Source: RGIG9115 sp045644665 (GTDB taxonomy: Bacteria > Bacillota > Clostridia > UBA1381). Taken from it: a stretch of DNA of 64,000 nucleotides. Positions 17,016 through 25,380 of the stretch are shown in pieces (position 1 is the stretch's first letter; each line of letters opens with the position of its first letter). The position numbers and the translations under genes are program-made. The notes under the pieces were generated by a model. That model saw only the letters and a list, made by a program, of their open reading frames with translations, was not told the origin of the DNA and searched no databases. The DNA lies in assembly GCA_045644665.1 (NCBI GenBank), contig JAZRHH010000023.1:1-64000 (forward strand). The letters run 5' to 3'.

Positions 17016-17489
17016 ATGAATATTGATATAATTGCAGTAGGTAAAATAAAAGAGAAGTTTTTTAAAGACGCATTAGAGGAATACTCGAAGCGTCTTTCTC
17101 AGTTTGTGAAGCTTACAATAACTGAAATCCCTGACGAAAAAATCCCTGACGGTGCAGGAGAAAAGATAATAGAAAAAATCAAAAACACCGAGGGGGATAA
17201 AATTCTTTCAAAGATTAAGACCGGGTATGTGGTTTCTATGTGCATTGAGGGGAAGGGAGTTTCAAGTGAAGAAATAGCAGATTTTCTGGAAAAGACTGCA
17301 AACTCTGCAAGTCGAATAACCTTTATAATCGGCGGCTCTCTGGGACTATCAGACAAGGTAAAGGCAAGGTCTGATATGCACATGAGCTTTGGAAAAATCA
17401 CTCTCCCCCACCAGCTTATGCGTGTGGTACTTACGGAGCAGATATACAGAGGATATAAAATAATAAATAATCAAAGCTATCACAAATAA
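17016..17489 (+). CDS. rlmH: 23S rRNA (pseudouridine1915-N3)-methyltransferase
   Basis: RlmH methylates pseudouridine 1915 in helix 69 of 23S rRNA using SAM. The 157-residue protein opens MNIDIIAVGKIKEKF and carries the SPOUT knot motif FIIGGSLGLSDKVK and a C-terminal LPHQLMRVVLTEQIYRGYKI, all diagnostic. An AGGGGAG RBS fixes the ATG at 17016; the longer upstream frame lies within walJ. Gene order walJ-rlmH is conserved in Firmicutes. Confidence 0.97.
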   Translation: MNIDIIAVGKIKEKFFKDALEEYSKRLSQFVKLTITEIPDEKIPDGAGEKIIEKIKNTEGDKILSKIKTGYVVSMCIEGKGVSSEEIADFLEKTANSASRITFIIGGSLGLSDKVKARSDMHMSFGKITLPHQLMRVVLTEQIYRGYKIINNQSYHK

Positions 17490-17506
17490 CCAAAGGAGTT
17501 TTTTAT

Positions 17507-18883
17507 ATGGCAAAAACCAAAACTCAATACATATGCTCAGAGTGCGGATACCAAAGTCCTAAATGGATGGGAAAATGCCCATCCTGTAACAGCTGGAGCA
17601 CCCTTACGGAAACAATTATAGCAGAAAGCACTACCTCACATAAAATACAAAGCACAAGAAAACAAACAGGTGCTATGCCAAAATCTATTAATCAGGTAGA
17701 AGTAGATACCCATACAAGATACGAAACAGGCATAAGCGAGCTGGACAGGGTACTTGGCGGCGGAATTGTTAAAGGCTCACTTATACTTGTAGGCGGAGAC
17801 CCGGGCATTGGAAAATCCACACTTCTTCTTCAAATATGCGAAAGCACGTCAAAGGACAGGAAAATTTTATATGTGTCAGGAGAAGAATCCGAGGGACAAA
17901 TAAAAATGCGTGCCAAAAGGCTCGGAGTTGCGGGAGATAATTTATATCTTGTATCGGAAACCGATATAGAAATAATATCCGACTACATATTAAATGTAAA
18001 CCCCGACATTGTTATCATAGACTCAATACAAACTATGCACCGGGAGGATATTGCATCTGCGCCGGGCAGTGTGCCACAGGTAAGAGAAACCACTAACCTA
18101 CTTATGCAACTAGCCAAGCAAAACGGTATTTCTATGTTTATTGTAGGTCACGTTACAAAAGACGGCGCCCTTGCAGGTCCAAGAGTTCTTGAACATATGG
18201 TGGACTGCGTACTTTATTTTGAGGGCGACAGGCAACTTGCATTCAGGATACTGCGCTGCGTTAAAAACAGATTTGGATCTACAAATGAGATAGGCGTTTT
18301 TGAAATGAAAGAAAAAGGACTTATGGAAGTTAAAAACCCCTCCGCAATGCTTCTTGAAGGAAGACAAGAGGATTCCTCCGGAAGCGCAGTTGTTTGTACC
18401 ATGGAGGGAAGCCGCGGAGTCCTTGCAGAAATACAGGCACTTGTTACAGAGACCGGGTTTGGCAATCCAAGGCGTATGTCTTCCGGCGTTGACATAAACC
18501 GTGTACTTCTTATGACAGCCGTTCTTGAAAAAAGAGCCAGGATAAGACTATCAAACCACGATATTTATATAAATGTTGCAGGGGGCCTGCGACTTGACGA
18601 AACAGCAGTTGATTTGGGACTTTGTGTTGCAATTGCAACAAGTCTCCGGGATATTGCGCTTCCGCCGGATATAATATTTATGGGCGAAGTTGGTCTTGGA
18701 GGGGAAATAAGAACCATATCACAGCTCGAAAAAAGACTTGTGGAAGCTGCAAAGCTTGGGTTTAAAAAAGCAATTGTACCAAAATCCTCAACGAGAGGTA
18801 TAAAGGCACCTGAAAGCATAGAGGTGATTGGTGCAGCAACAATATCAGAAGCACTTAGTATAGTAAAGAAGCAGACTGTTTAA
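17507..18883 (+). CDS. radA: DNA repair protein RadA/Sms
   Basis: RadA is a RecA-like branch-migration helicase in recombinational repair. The 458 residues show an N-terminal zinc finger (CSECGYQSPKW..CPSC), Walker A GGDPGIGKST near 102-111, the RadA-specific KNRFG motif, and a C-terminal Lon-protease-like P domain (about 300-455) without its serine-lysine protease function. It closes the murA-walJ-rlmH-radA unit, 17 bp after rlmH with an AAAGGAG RBS. Its TAA lies inside a terminator hairpin. Confidence 0.97.
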   Translation: MAKTKTQYICSECGYQSPKWMGKCPSCNSWSTLTETIIAESTTSHKIQSTRKQTGAMPKSINQVEVDTHTRYETGISELDRVLGGGIVKGSLILVGGDPGIGKSTLLLQICESTSKDRKILYVSGEESEGQIKMRAKRLGVAGDNLYLVSETDIEIISDYILNVNPDIVIIDSIQTMHREDIASAPGSVPQVRETTNLLMQLAKQNGISMFIVGHVTKDGALAGPRVLEHMVDCVLYFEGDRQLAFRILRCVKNRFGSTNEIGVFEMKEKGLMEVKNPSAMLLEGRQEDSSGSAVVCTMEGSRGVLAEIQALVTETGFGNPRRMSSGVDINRVLLMTAVLEKRARIRLSNHDIYINVAGGLRLDETAVDLGLCVAIATSLRDIALPPDIIFMGEVGLGGEIRTISQLEKRLVEAAKLGFKKAIVPKSSTRGIKAPESIEVIGAATISEALSIVKKQTV

Positions 18884-18897
18884 CAGTCTGCTTCTTT
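18865..18897. terminator. Bidirectional terminator between radA and the M14 peptidase gene
   Basis: A perfect 16-bp inverted repeat with arms starting AAAGAAGCAGACTG. Arms end in A-rich/T-rich runs on both sides, so it can serve radA on the plus strand and the convergent gene on the minus strand. Both stop codons overlap or touch it. Confidence 0.85.
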
Positions 18898-19762
18898 ATG
18901 AGTTAATAAGCTCCCTGATACCCGTTAAAATAATTGATGCATTTTCTTCAAAAAGCTCCTCTGCAAGTTTTGCGGGCAAAGGGTTTTTGCCCATTCCCAT
19001 TTCTACAGTAAAGCCGGGCTTTGAAAATTCTTTTATGAACCAGTCCTTACATCCGCCGTAAGCAGCTGTTCCCGTGGGAGTGCAGGCTTTATAGCCACCG
19101 GCTTCCGCCATTTTCTTTGCAATTTCCTCTGCTCTTTTTTGGACTTTTCCGTCAAAATCGTAATATATTTCTCTCCCCTGGGAATGAAAGCATATAAGCA
19201 TATCTGCATTTATCTCCCTAAGAAAATTGCATATAGACACCGTTTCAGGCTCACTTTCAGGAAATTTCCCGCCATAAAGTGTGGGAGACGGATTTTCAAC
19301 AGTATTTGACCACAGGGCATCATAATTATGGTTAAGGTCCACTCCCCTGCTGTTTGCCTGCCATACCTTGCGAAAACTATGTATCCCAACGTTACTTATA
19401 AGACGGCGATGTGCCTCATTTGTTATATCAAGTCCGTTTACTGCTATATCCACTCCGTCAGGATTTACCATAGGTATTATGTAAAGAGTAAGTCCGGTAA
19501 ATATTTCCCGGACATTATTTCCGCAAAGGCTTGTATCCTCCATAAGACAGCTGTTAAATTTTTTTGCAAACATCATTAAAAACGCAGACGTAATATACTC
19601 AAGACCATGATGAGCCCCCGTAATAACAAGCTTTTTCTTGCCCCTTCCGGTTTTAAGACAGTATATTTCCCTATCCATAACAGATCGGCCTACAGAAAAG
19701 ATTTCTGTTGCTACAGGATTTATATTTTCAAGCTCATTTTTAAGCATTTCATAATCATACAT
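18896..19762 (-). CDS. M14-family zinc carboxypeptidase (DL-endopeptidase-like)
   Basis: A zinc metallopeptidase of about 288 residues. The zinc motif TGAHHGLEY corresponds to the H-x-x-E of the family, and a later His lies in CFHSQGREI; the Arg/Asn of the substrate pocket are in RGVDLNHNYDALW and the catalytic Glu in FTVEMG near the C-terminus. The size and motifs resemble gamma-D-glutamyl-diaminopimelate peptidases that trim spore or wall peptides, but no signal peptide or LysM domain is visible. The ATG at 19762 has GGGGG nine bases upstream; the ATG at 19771 overlaps that RBS. Confidence 0.88.
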   Translation of the reverse strand: MYDYEMLKNELENINPVATEIFSVGRSVMDREIYCLKTGRGKKKLVITGAHHGLEYITSAFLMMFAKKFNSCLMEDTSLCGNNVREIFTGLTLYIIPMVNPDGVDIAVNGLDITNEAHRRLISNVGIHSFRKVWQANSRGVDLNHNYDALWSNTVENPSPTLYGGKFPESEPETVSICNFLREINADMLICFHSQGREIYYDFDGKVQKRAEEIAKKMAEAGGYKACTPTGTAAYGGCKDWFIKEFSKPGFTVEMGMGKNPLPAKLAEELFEENASIILTGIRELINS

Positions 19763-19794
19763 ATATGGCATCCCCCTTTATTTTAACATATGAG

Positions 19795-20244
19795 CTACGC
19801 CATTAAATTATTCATTACAAAGTATATTATCCCGCAAATAACCGAGGCAAGAGTGCCAAAAAGTATTACAGGTCCTGCGATAGTAAAAATCTTCGCTCCC
19901 ACACCAAGAACATACCCCTCCGCCTTTGCTTCAAGAGCCGGAGCTGTAACGGCGTTTGAAAATCCCGTAATTGGAACAACAGTACCTGCACCTGCATATT
20001 TTGCAAGTTTTGGATAAATGTCAAGACCTGTAAGAAGTGCACCTAAAAACACAAGCGTTGCTGATGTAGCAGCGGTTACGGTTTTTTCAGGTAGGTCAAA
20101 GCTCTCATAAAAATTAAAAATAAGCTGACCAATAGTGCAAATTGCACCGCCAAACAAAAAAGCAAAAACACAGTCCTTTAATAAGGGTGAATTTTTTGTC
20201 TTCTTTTTTACATACTCACCGTATTCTTTTTCACTCATATTCAT
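19795..20244 (-). CDS. spoVAC: Stage V sporulation protein AC
   Basis: SpoVAC is a membrane subunit of the channel that moves dipicolinic acid during spore formation and germination. The 149-residue protein begins with the short charged segment YVKKKTKNSPLLKDC and has about four membrane segments, the family pattern CTIGQLIFNFY, LGALLTG and AGAGTVVPITGFSNAV being clear. In most spore-formers spoVAD and spoVAE follow directly; here the next gene in line is the M14 peptidase. A GGGGGAAA RBS is nine bases before the ATG. Confidence 0.93.
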   Translation of the reverse strand: MNMSEKEYGEYVKKKTKNSPLLKDCVFAFLFGGAICTIGQLIFNFYESFDLPEKTVTAATSATLVFLGALLTGLDIYPKLAKYAGAGTVVPITGFSNAVTAPALEAKAEGYVLGVGAKIFTIAGPVILFGTLASVICGIIYFVMNNLMA

Positions 20245-20277
20245 GGTTTGCTTTCCCCCAAAAAAATATTATAGCTT

Positions 20278-20306
20278 TATTATTTCTTATTTTGTATTAT
20301 CTATTC
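20278..20306 (-). promoter_or_regulatory. Possible sigma-G-type promoter of spoVAC
   Basis: On the minus strand GAATA (20306-20302), 17 bases, then AATAATA (20284-20278) resembles the forespore sigma-G pattern GHATR and CATWHTA. The region is AT-rich, so a chance match is quite possible. A sigma-A-like TATAAT also lies nearby. Confidence 0.3.
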
Positions 20307-20343
20307 AGCAAATATGAACATACTATAAATTTTCATAAAACGC

Positions 20344-20372
20344 TTGAAATTTTATGCAATTAGATATATACT
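20344..20372 (+). promoter_or_regulatory. Sigma-A promoter upstream of the DUF5685 gene
   Basis: TTGAAA at 20344-20349, 17-base spacer, TATACT at 20367-20372, 25 bp before the ATG at 20397. Confidence 0.6.
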
Positions 20373-20396
20373 AAATAGTGTATAAAGGAGCAAGTT

Positions 20397-21260
20397 ATGT
20401 TTGGTTATGTAAATGTTTTAAAAGACGAGCTAAAGGTAAAGGATTATATGCTTTTCAGGTCATATTACTGCGGTCTTTGCCATGCACTTGGTAAAAACTG
20501 TTCCCATAGCTCAAGACTTGGTCTTAGCTACGATATGACCTTTCTTGCAATACTACTGAGTGCGCTTTCAAAGGATGAAGTACAATTAAAGGAAAGTATG
20601 TGCGCAGCTCACCCATTTACAAAGCGAAAGATAGTTATAAAAGACAGTGCAACGAACTATGCTGCCAACGCCTCATCAATACTTTATTACAACAAAATGA
20701 AGGATGACTGGAAAGACGACAGAAGCATAAAAGCACTCCTTGGTATGCTTATTTACGCTCATGCATATAAAAAAGCATCACGCCGTTATCCTGAGCTTTC
20801 AAAGGGCATAAAGGAAAAGCTTAAAGAACTTAGCGCCTACGAAAAACAAGGTACAAGCGAAATTGACCTGGTGGCAGACTGCTTTGCAAGGATTACAGAG
20901 GACTTATTTTCTCCCGACTTTATCGGAGAAGAAAACAGACGTCCTGCCGCATGGCTTGGCTACAACATTGGAAGATGGATATATGTAATTGACGCCTTTT
21001 CCGATATAGAAAAGGATTTAAAGAAAAAAAGCTATAACCCATTTCTTGCAGGAGCTAAGTTTGATGATTTGGAAAAATACAAAAAAGACCTTGCCCTGCG
21101 CCTTGACGGGTCACTTACCTTTACGCTTGAAAATGCTACGTCAGGGTATAATCTTTTAAAGCTTTATAAAAACGAAGAAATAATTAAGAACATTTTGTTT
21201 TTAAGTCTTAAATCAAAACAAGATAGTATACTGGGTATTGTACCCATCAAAACAAATTAA
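20397..21260 (+). CDS. DUF5685 family protein
   Basis: A 287-residue protein beginning MFGYVNVLKDELKVKDYM and containing the family motif YYCGLCHALG near residue 24, with conserved Cys and His that could bind metal. The remainder is mostly helical and acidic/basic without membrane segments. Homologues are found across Clostridia, often next to J-domain proteins, and have no established function to my knowledge. Here the gene heads a six-gene run (J-domain protein, membrane protein, yqhQ, prmC). An AAGGAG RBS precedes the start. Confidence 0.85.
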   Translation: MFGYVNVLKDELKVKDYMLFRSYYCGLCHALGKNCSHSSRLGLSYDMTFLAILLSALSKDEVQLKESMCAAHPFTKRKIVIKDSATNYAANASSILYYNKMKDDWKDDRSIKALLGMLIYAHAYKKASRRYPELSKGIKEKLKELSAYEKQGTSEIDLVADCFARITEDLFSPDFIGEENRRPAAWLGYNIGRWIYVIDAFSDIEKDLKKKSYNPFLAGAKFDDLEKYKKDLALRLDGSLTFTLENATSGYNLLKLYKNEEIIKNILFLSLKSKQDSILGIVPIKTN

Positions 21261-21275
21261 GGATGTGTAAAAATT

Positions 21276-21884
21276 TTGAATCCATACGAAGTACTTGGAG
21301 TGCCTGAGGGCGCCGATGAAGAAACAATAAAAAAAGCATATAAAGAGCTTGTAAAAAAATATCATCCCGATAAGTATGTAAACAATCCACTTGCAGACCT
21401 TGCAAGTGAAAAGCTAAAAGAAGTAAACAAGGCATACGATATGCTTACAAAAAAAGGCTCAAATACAAACTACGGAAGCAGCCACAGCGGCGGCTACGGC
21501 GGAGGCTACAGCGGAAACTACGGAGGCGGAGCAAACTTCCAGACCGTGCGTATGCTCATAAGCATGAGAAATTTTGTAGGTGCCCAAAATATGCTCTCCT
21601 CACTTCCCCAAAATGCAGAGTGGAATTATCTGATGGGTGTTTGCAAAATCAACATGGGAATGTACGATGCCGGAATAAGCTATTTAAATACTGCGGTGCA
21701 AATGGACCCTAACAACCTTGAATACAGGTCAACCCTTAATAACATTCAAAACAGAAACACCACCTACAGACAGTATGGCAACATGTCAACCTGTGGCGGA
21801 GACCCGTGCACATGCTGCAGTAACCTTATGTGCGCAGATTGCTGCTGTGAATGTCTTGGCGGAGACTTAATTTCTTGTATGTAA
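21276..21884 (+). CDS. J-domain co-chaperone-like protein with Cys-rich tail
   Basis: The N-terminal J domain (residues 1-70) has the HPD tripeptide in KKYHPDKY, which stimulates DnaK ATPase. A Gly/Ser/Tyr-rich linker follows (about 72-92), then two helical TPR-like units (NAEWNYLMGVCKINMG and YLNTAVQMDPNN). The last 30 residues hold about ten cysteines, including CTCC, CADCCCEC, and look like a metal-binding cluster. Start is TTG with AAGGATG upstream. It is not a DnaJ ortholog, since the central zinc domain and substrate domains are missing. Client unknown. Confidence 0.88.
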   Translation: MNPYEVLGVPEGADEETIKKAYKELVKKYHPDKYVNNPLADLASEKLKEVNKAYDMLTKKGSNTNYGSSHSGGYGGGYSGNYGGGANFQTVRMLISMRNFVGAQNMLSSLPQNAEWNYLMGVCKINMGMYDAGISYLNTAVQMDPNNLEYRSTLNNIQNRNTTYRQYGNMSTCGGDPCTCCSNLMCADCCCECLGGDLISCM

Positions 21885-21897
21885 AGAGGTGACATAA

Positions 21898-22404
21898 ATG
21901 CTCAAAACAAAGGAGCTTACTCTTGGGGCAATGGGCTGTGCTCTTTCTGCAGTTCTTCTTCTTTTATGTACTTTCGTACCTACGGGAAAACTTGCAATAG
22001 GATTTATAGCATCCCTTGTGCCCTGTGTGCTTTTTATAGAGTGCAAATCTGCAAAAACAGCTCTCCTGTCAGGTATTGCAGCCGGTATTATAGCATTTAC
22101 CCTTTTCCCAAAGCACGGACTTGCGGGAATTATAATTGTTATGTACGGCCTTTGCTTTTCGTACTACGGCGCACTTAAAGCTGTTATTGAAAAAAGAAAA
22201 AAGCTTTATATTGAGTGGATAATAAAAGAAGTATACTTTATTGCTATTTCCTTGTTATTAAAGGCACTGTGCTCTGCTATGGGACTTGAGTTCTTTAATA
22301 TACCCCTTGCAGTAGCAGGATTTACATTTTATGACATACTTCTTTCTTATGTTATCAGCTATTATATAAGGGTGATTTCACCAAGAATACAAAAATCACG
22401 ATGA
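21898..22404 (+). CDS. Small integral membrane protein
   Basis: A 168-residue protein with about five hydrophobic segments, starting LGAMGCALSAVLLLLCTFVP. The pattern resembles small S-component-like or ECF-type membrane proteins, but no specific family can be named. It follows the J-domain gene by 13 bp with a GAGGTG RBS and is 12 bp before yqhQ, so it belongs to the same operon. I give no function. Confidence 0.75.
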   Translation: MLKTKELTLGAMGCALSAVLLLLCTFVPTGKLAIGFIASLVPCVLFIECKSAKTALLSGIAAGIIAFTLFPKHGLAGIIIVMYGLCFSYYGALKAVIEKRKKLYIEWIIKEVYFIAISLLLKALCSAMGLEFFNIPLAVAGFTFYDILLSYVISYYIRVISPRIQKSR

Positions 22405-22416
22405 AAGGGAAAAATT

Positions 22417-23364
22417 ATGCCGGAAAAACATATAACTTCAATTGGCGGCCAGGCGGTAATGGAGGGCGTTATGATGCGTGGACCTCACAAAACAGCCGTA
22501 GCCGTAAGAAAGCCTGACAGGGAGATAACTGTCAAGGTAGACGAAAACGGAACCAAGAAGAAAAATAAAATTTTAAAGCTTCCTATCATACGAGGCTGTA
22601 TAAACTTCTTTGAGAGTATGGTAATTGGAATAAAAGCACTTATGTACTCAGCAGAGTTTGTGGACCTTGAAGAAGAGGAAAGCGAAAGCAAATTTGAAAA
22701 ATGGCTTGAAGAAAAACTGGGAGATAAAATAAAGGATGTTGTAATTTATTTTTCTCTTATTGTGTCGTTATTTTTAAGCGTAGGACTTTTTATACTTCTT
22801 CCTACTGTGGTAACAAGAGGGATTGAAGCAATTTTTGATGGAGTTGCTTTTACCGGAACAAAAACCTTTACCAGCCTCTGCGAGGGAATTGTAAGAATGG
22901 TAATATTTATCTCATATCTTGCCCTTGTTTCACAGATGAAGGATATAAAAAGAGTATTTGAATACCACGGCGCAGAGCACAAGTCAATTGCTTGCTACGA
23001 GGCAGAAGAAGAGCTTACAGTTGAAAATGTAAAAAAATATTCAAGACTTCACCCAAGGTGCGGAACAAGCTTTTTACTTTTTGTTATGATTGTGAGTATC
23101 ATTTTGTTCTCACTTCTTCCAAGAACATCTATTATACCAAGACTTCTTATGAGAATTGCCCTTTTACCTGTTGTTGCGGGGATATCATACGAAATAATAA
23201 AGCTTGCAGGCAAAAGCAAGAGCAAATGCGTTTGTGTTCTTACAAAGCCGGGACTATGGCTTCAAAAGCTCACAACAAGGGAGCCTGACGAGTCACAGAT
23301 AGAAGTTGCAATTAAATCTCTTACGAGTGTTATGCCGGAGGATAAAGAAGAAGATAAATGGTAA
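22417..23364 (+). CDS. yqhQ: YqhQ-type DUF1385 membrane protein
   Basis: The 315-residue protein opens with the diagnostic GGQAVMEGVMMRGPH and has EYHGAEHKSIACYEA near 185-199, with about four membrane helices in between and after. YqhQ is conserved in Gram-positives and often lies with prmC or rpmE-prfA; the biochemical role is not established. The His and Cys of the AEHKSIACYE motif suggest a metal or redox site. Its stop overlaps the prmC start by 7 bp. Confidence 0.92.
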   Translation: MPEKHITSIGGQAVMEGVMMRGPHKTAVAVRKPDREITVKVDENGTKKKNKILKLPIIRGCINFFESMVIGIKALMYSAEFVDLEEEESESKFEKWLEEKLGDKIKDVVIYFSLIVSLFLSVGLFILLPTVVTRGIEAIFDGVAFTGTKTFTSLCEGIVRMVIFISYLALVSQMKDIKRVFEYHGAEHKSIACYEAEEELTVENVKKYSRLHPRCGTSFLLFVMIVSIILFSLLPRTSIIPRLLMRIALLPVVAGISYEIIKLAGKSKSKCVCVLTKPGLWLQKLTTREPDESQIEVAIKSLTSVMPEDKEEDKW

Positions 23365-24173
23365 TTAAGGATTTAAAAAAGGAGATAGCTTCGCTTATTG
23401 GTGAACGTGACGCACAGTTACTTATTACCGGAGCTCTTGATATGTCTGTTACAGACTACATATTGGCAGACAAATCAGAAGTTTCGGCAAAAAAGGCCCT
23501 TGAAATACAAGAGTGTGCAAAGCGGATTGTATCAGGCGAGCCTCTCCAATATGTAGTTGGCATGACAGAGTTTATGTCCTTAAAATTCCATGTGGCAGAC
23601 GGCTGTTTAATCCCTAGACCGGATACAGAAACTCTTGTGGAAAAGGCTATAGAAGTTATTGGAAATAAAAATTTATCTGTACTTGACATAGGCACAGGTT
23701 CAGGTTGTGTAGGAATAAGCATAGCACACTACTGTAAAAACGCCCTTGTTTCCTCTGCGGATATAAGTGAAAAAGCACTGGAAATTGCAAAGAACAATGC
23801 AAAGCTCAATAATACGGCTGTTAACTTTATAAAATGCGACATTTTAAAGGAAGTCCCCGAATGCTCCTATGATGTAATTGTTTCAAATCCGCCCTATATA
23901 CCATCAGCTGTTATAGAGGGTCTTGACAATAATGTAAAGGACCATGAGCCAAGACTTGCCCTTGACGGTGGCAGCGACGGGCTTGATTTTTACAGAAGAA
24001 TAACCGAGATTGCACCGTCTCTTTTAAATACGAGAGGTATGCTTTTATACGAGGTAGGACACGACCAGGCGCAAGATGTTAAAGAACTTATGAAAAAAGA
24101 TTTTACAGATATCCAAGTTGCAAGGGATTTATGCGGGATAGACCGAGTAGTATATGGAACAAAAAAGCAATAA
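23358..24173 (+). CDS. prmC: Peptide chain release factor N5-glutamine methyltransferase
   Basis: PrmC methylates the Gln of the GGQ motif in release factors using SAM. In 271 residues it has the N-terminal helical domain, the SAM-binding LDIGTGSGCVGIS at about 110-122 and the catalytic IVSNPPYIP at about 175-183. prfA, usually just upstream, is not in the window; yqhQ occupies that position. Overlap with yqhQ suggests coupled translation. Confidence 0.96.
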   Translation: MVIKDLKKEIASLIGERDAQLLITGALDMSVTDYILADKSEVSAKKALEIQECAKRIVSGEPLQYVVGMTEFMSLKFHVADGCLIPRPDTETLVEKAIEVIGNKNLSVLDIGTGSGCVGISIAHYCKNALVSSADISEKALEIAKNNAKLNNTAVNFIKCDILKEVPECSYDVIVSNPPYIPSAVIEGLDNNVKDHEPRLALDGGSDGLDFYRRITEIAPSLLNTRGMLLYEVGHDQAQDVKELMKKDFTDIQVARDLCGIDRVVYGTKKQ

Positions 24174-24195
24174 AGCAAAACGCTTTATTGCTTTT
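24163..24195. terminator. Bidirectional terminator between prmC and the patatin gene
   Basis: AAAAGCAATAAAGC and GCTTTATTGCTTTT form a 14-bp stem with A/T runs on both outer sides. The convergent prmC and patatin genes end within or next to it. Confidence 0.85.
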
Positions 24196-25300
24196 GTTGT
24201 TTATAAAAGTATGCAATTGCTGATGCCGCCTCAAACATATTCCCAAGCAGCCCTGCTACTATGCTGCTTTCAAGTATTTCAGAGTCTGAATTTGCCATAG
24301 CAAGTGCCAGTGCCGCAGTTTTTTCTTTATCGCTTTTCTTTAGCACCTCAATTATATTATCAAAGCCTTGTATACTCCTGAATTTGTCCATAACACTGTT
24401 TATAAACTCGTCTACCGTGTACGCTCTTAGCTTTTCTAATTCAAAAATTTCCCCTGCCGCTTCCATGCCATCTAAAATTTTGTTTCCCAGTGTCAGCTTT
24501 GATTTATTATAATCTGCTATATCAAAATAAAATTTACTGCCTGTAAGCTTGCCAAAGGTCTTCATAGCTTCAAGATACCCCAGGGACTTTGCCTCTGAAA
24601 TAGCTTCCTGATTAAAGTCAAAGGTACCTACACTACCCACTCCCGACTTCACAGAAATTATGTTACAGCCGGCACCTGAAATCTTTTTATAAATACCTAC
24701 GCCTCCGACCTCTACGCAAATTATGTCACGATAGCCTGCAGATATTAACATATCAAGGGGTCTGTTGTTGGTAACTCCACCGTCAATATACACTGTATCT
24801 GCAATTTTGCGTGGCTTAAATATTGGAAAACAAGCACTTGCAAGTATATAATCAACAAGCCTGCCCTTTGGAATATCCTTTAAAAAATATGTTTCCCCCC
24901 GGCTGCTTGTTACATTAAAAACTGTAAGTCCAAAATCAATTGCCGAACTTCTTATTTTTTCTTCATCAACAGCGGACCTTAGTAGTGTATCAAAAGGAGC
25001 CATGTCAAGTCCCTTTTTGTTTTTAAGCTCTTTAATAAAGGCCTGAATATTTCGTATATCAAAAACATTTTCTGTTTCTACAGCTTCCTTTGGAAGAGAC
25101 ATAACATCTCCTGCGCTTATTTCCTGCCACACCTTTGATGCAAGTTCAAAATCGCCTTGAGCAAAAAGTGCTCCGTTTACTGCACCTATAGATGTACCCA
25201 CAATACAACCTACAGGAAGTTCCAAATCGCAAATTGCCTTATATGCGCCAATATGGTATGCACCCTTAGTACCTCCACCCTCCAAAACAAGACCAAACAC
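24185..25300 (-). CDS. Patatin-like phospholipase
   Basis: A 371-residue serine hydrolase with the oxyanion loop GGGTKGAYHIGAY at about 8-20, nucleophile serine in VGTSIGAVNG (about residue 39) and the catalytic Asp in IDGGVTNNRP (about 172). This Ser-Asp dyad layout is that of RssA/YchK-type bacterial patatins. The C-terminal 150 residues are a helical extension without recognised motif. The start is a GTG nine bases after GGAGG. Substrate is unknown; membrane lipid is the family expectation. Confidence 0.92.
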   Translation of the reverse strand: MFGLVLEGGGTKGAYHIGAYKAICDLELPVGCIVGTSIGAVNGALFAQGDFELASKVWQEISAGDVMSLPKEAVETENVFDIRNIQAFIKELKNKKGLDMAPFDTLLRSAVDEEKIRSSAIDFGLTVFNVTSSRGETYFLKDIPKGRLVDYILASACFPIFKPRKIADTVYIDGGVTNNRPLDMLISAGYRDIICVEVGGVGIYKKISGAGCNIISVKSGVGSVGTFDFNQEAISEAKSLGYLEAMKTFGKLTGSKFYFDIADYNKSKLTLGNKILDGMEAAGEIFELEKLRAYTVDEFINSVMDKFRSIQGFDNIIEVLKKSDKEKTAALALAMANSDSEILESSIVAGLLGNMFEAASAIAYFYKQQKQ

Positions 25301-25320
25301 TATAACATACCTCCAATCTA

Positions 25321-25360
25321 AAAAAATAGCTGCTGTGAAACATTACCACAGCAGCTTTTC
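25321..25360 (-). terminator. Terminator of ftsZ
   Basis: AGCTGCTGTGG and CACAGCAGCT form a hairpin followed on the minus strand by a T run, 20 bp after the ftsZ stop. Confidence 0.85.
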
Positions 25361-25380
25361 TTTTGTTATATCAAAAACAA

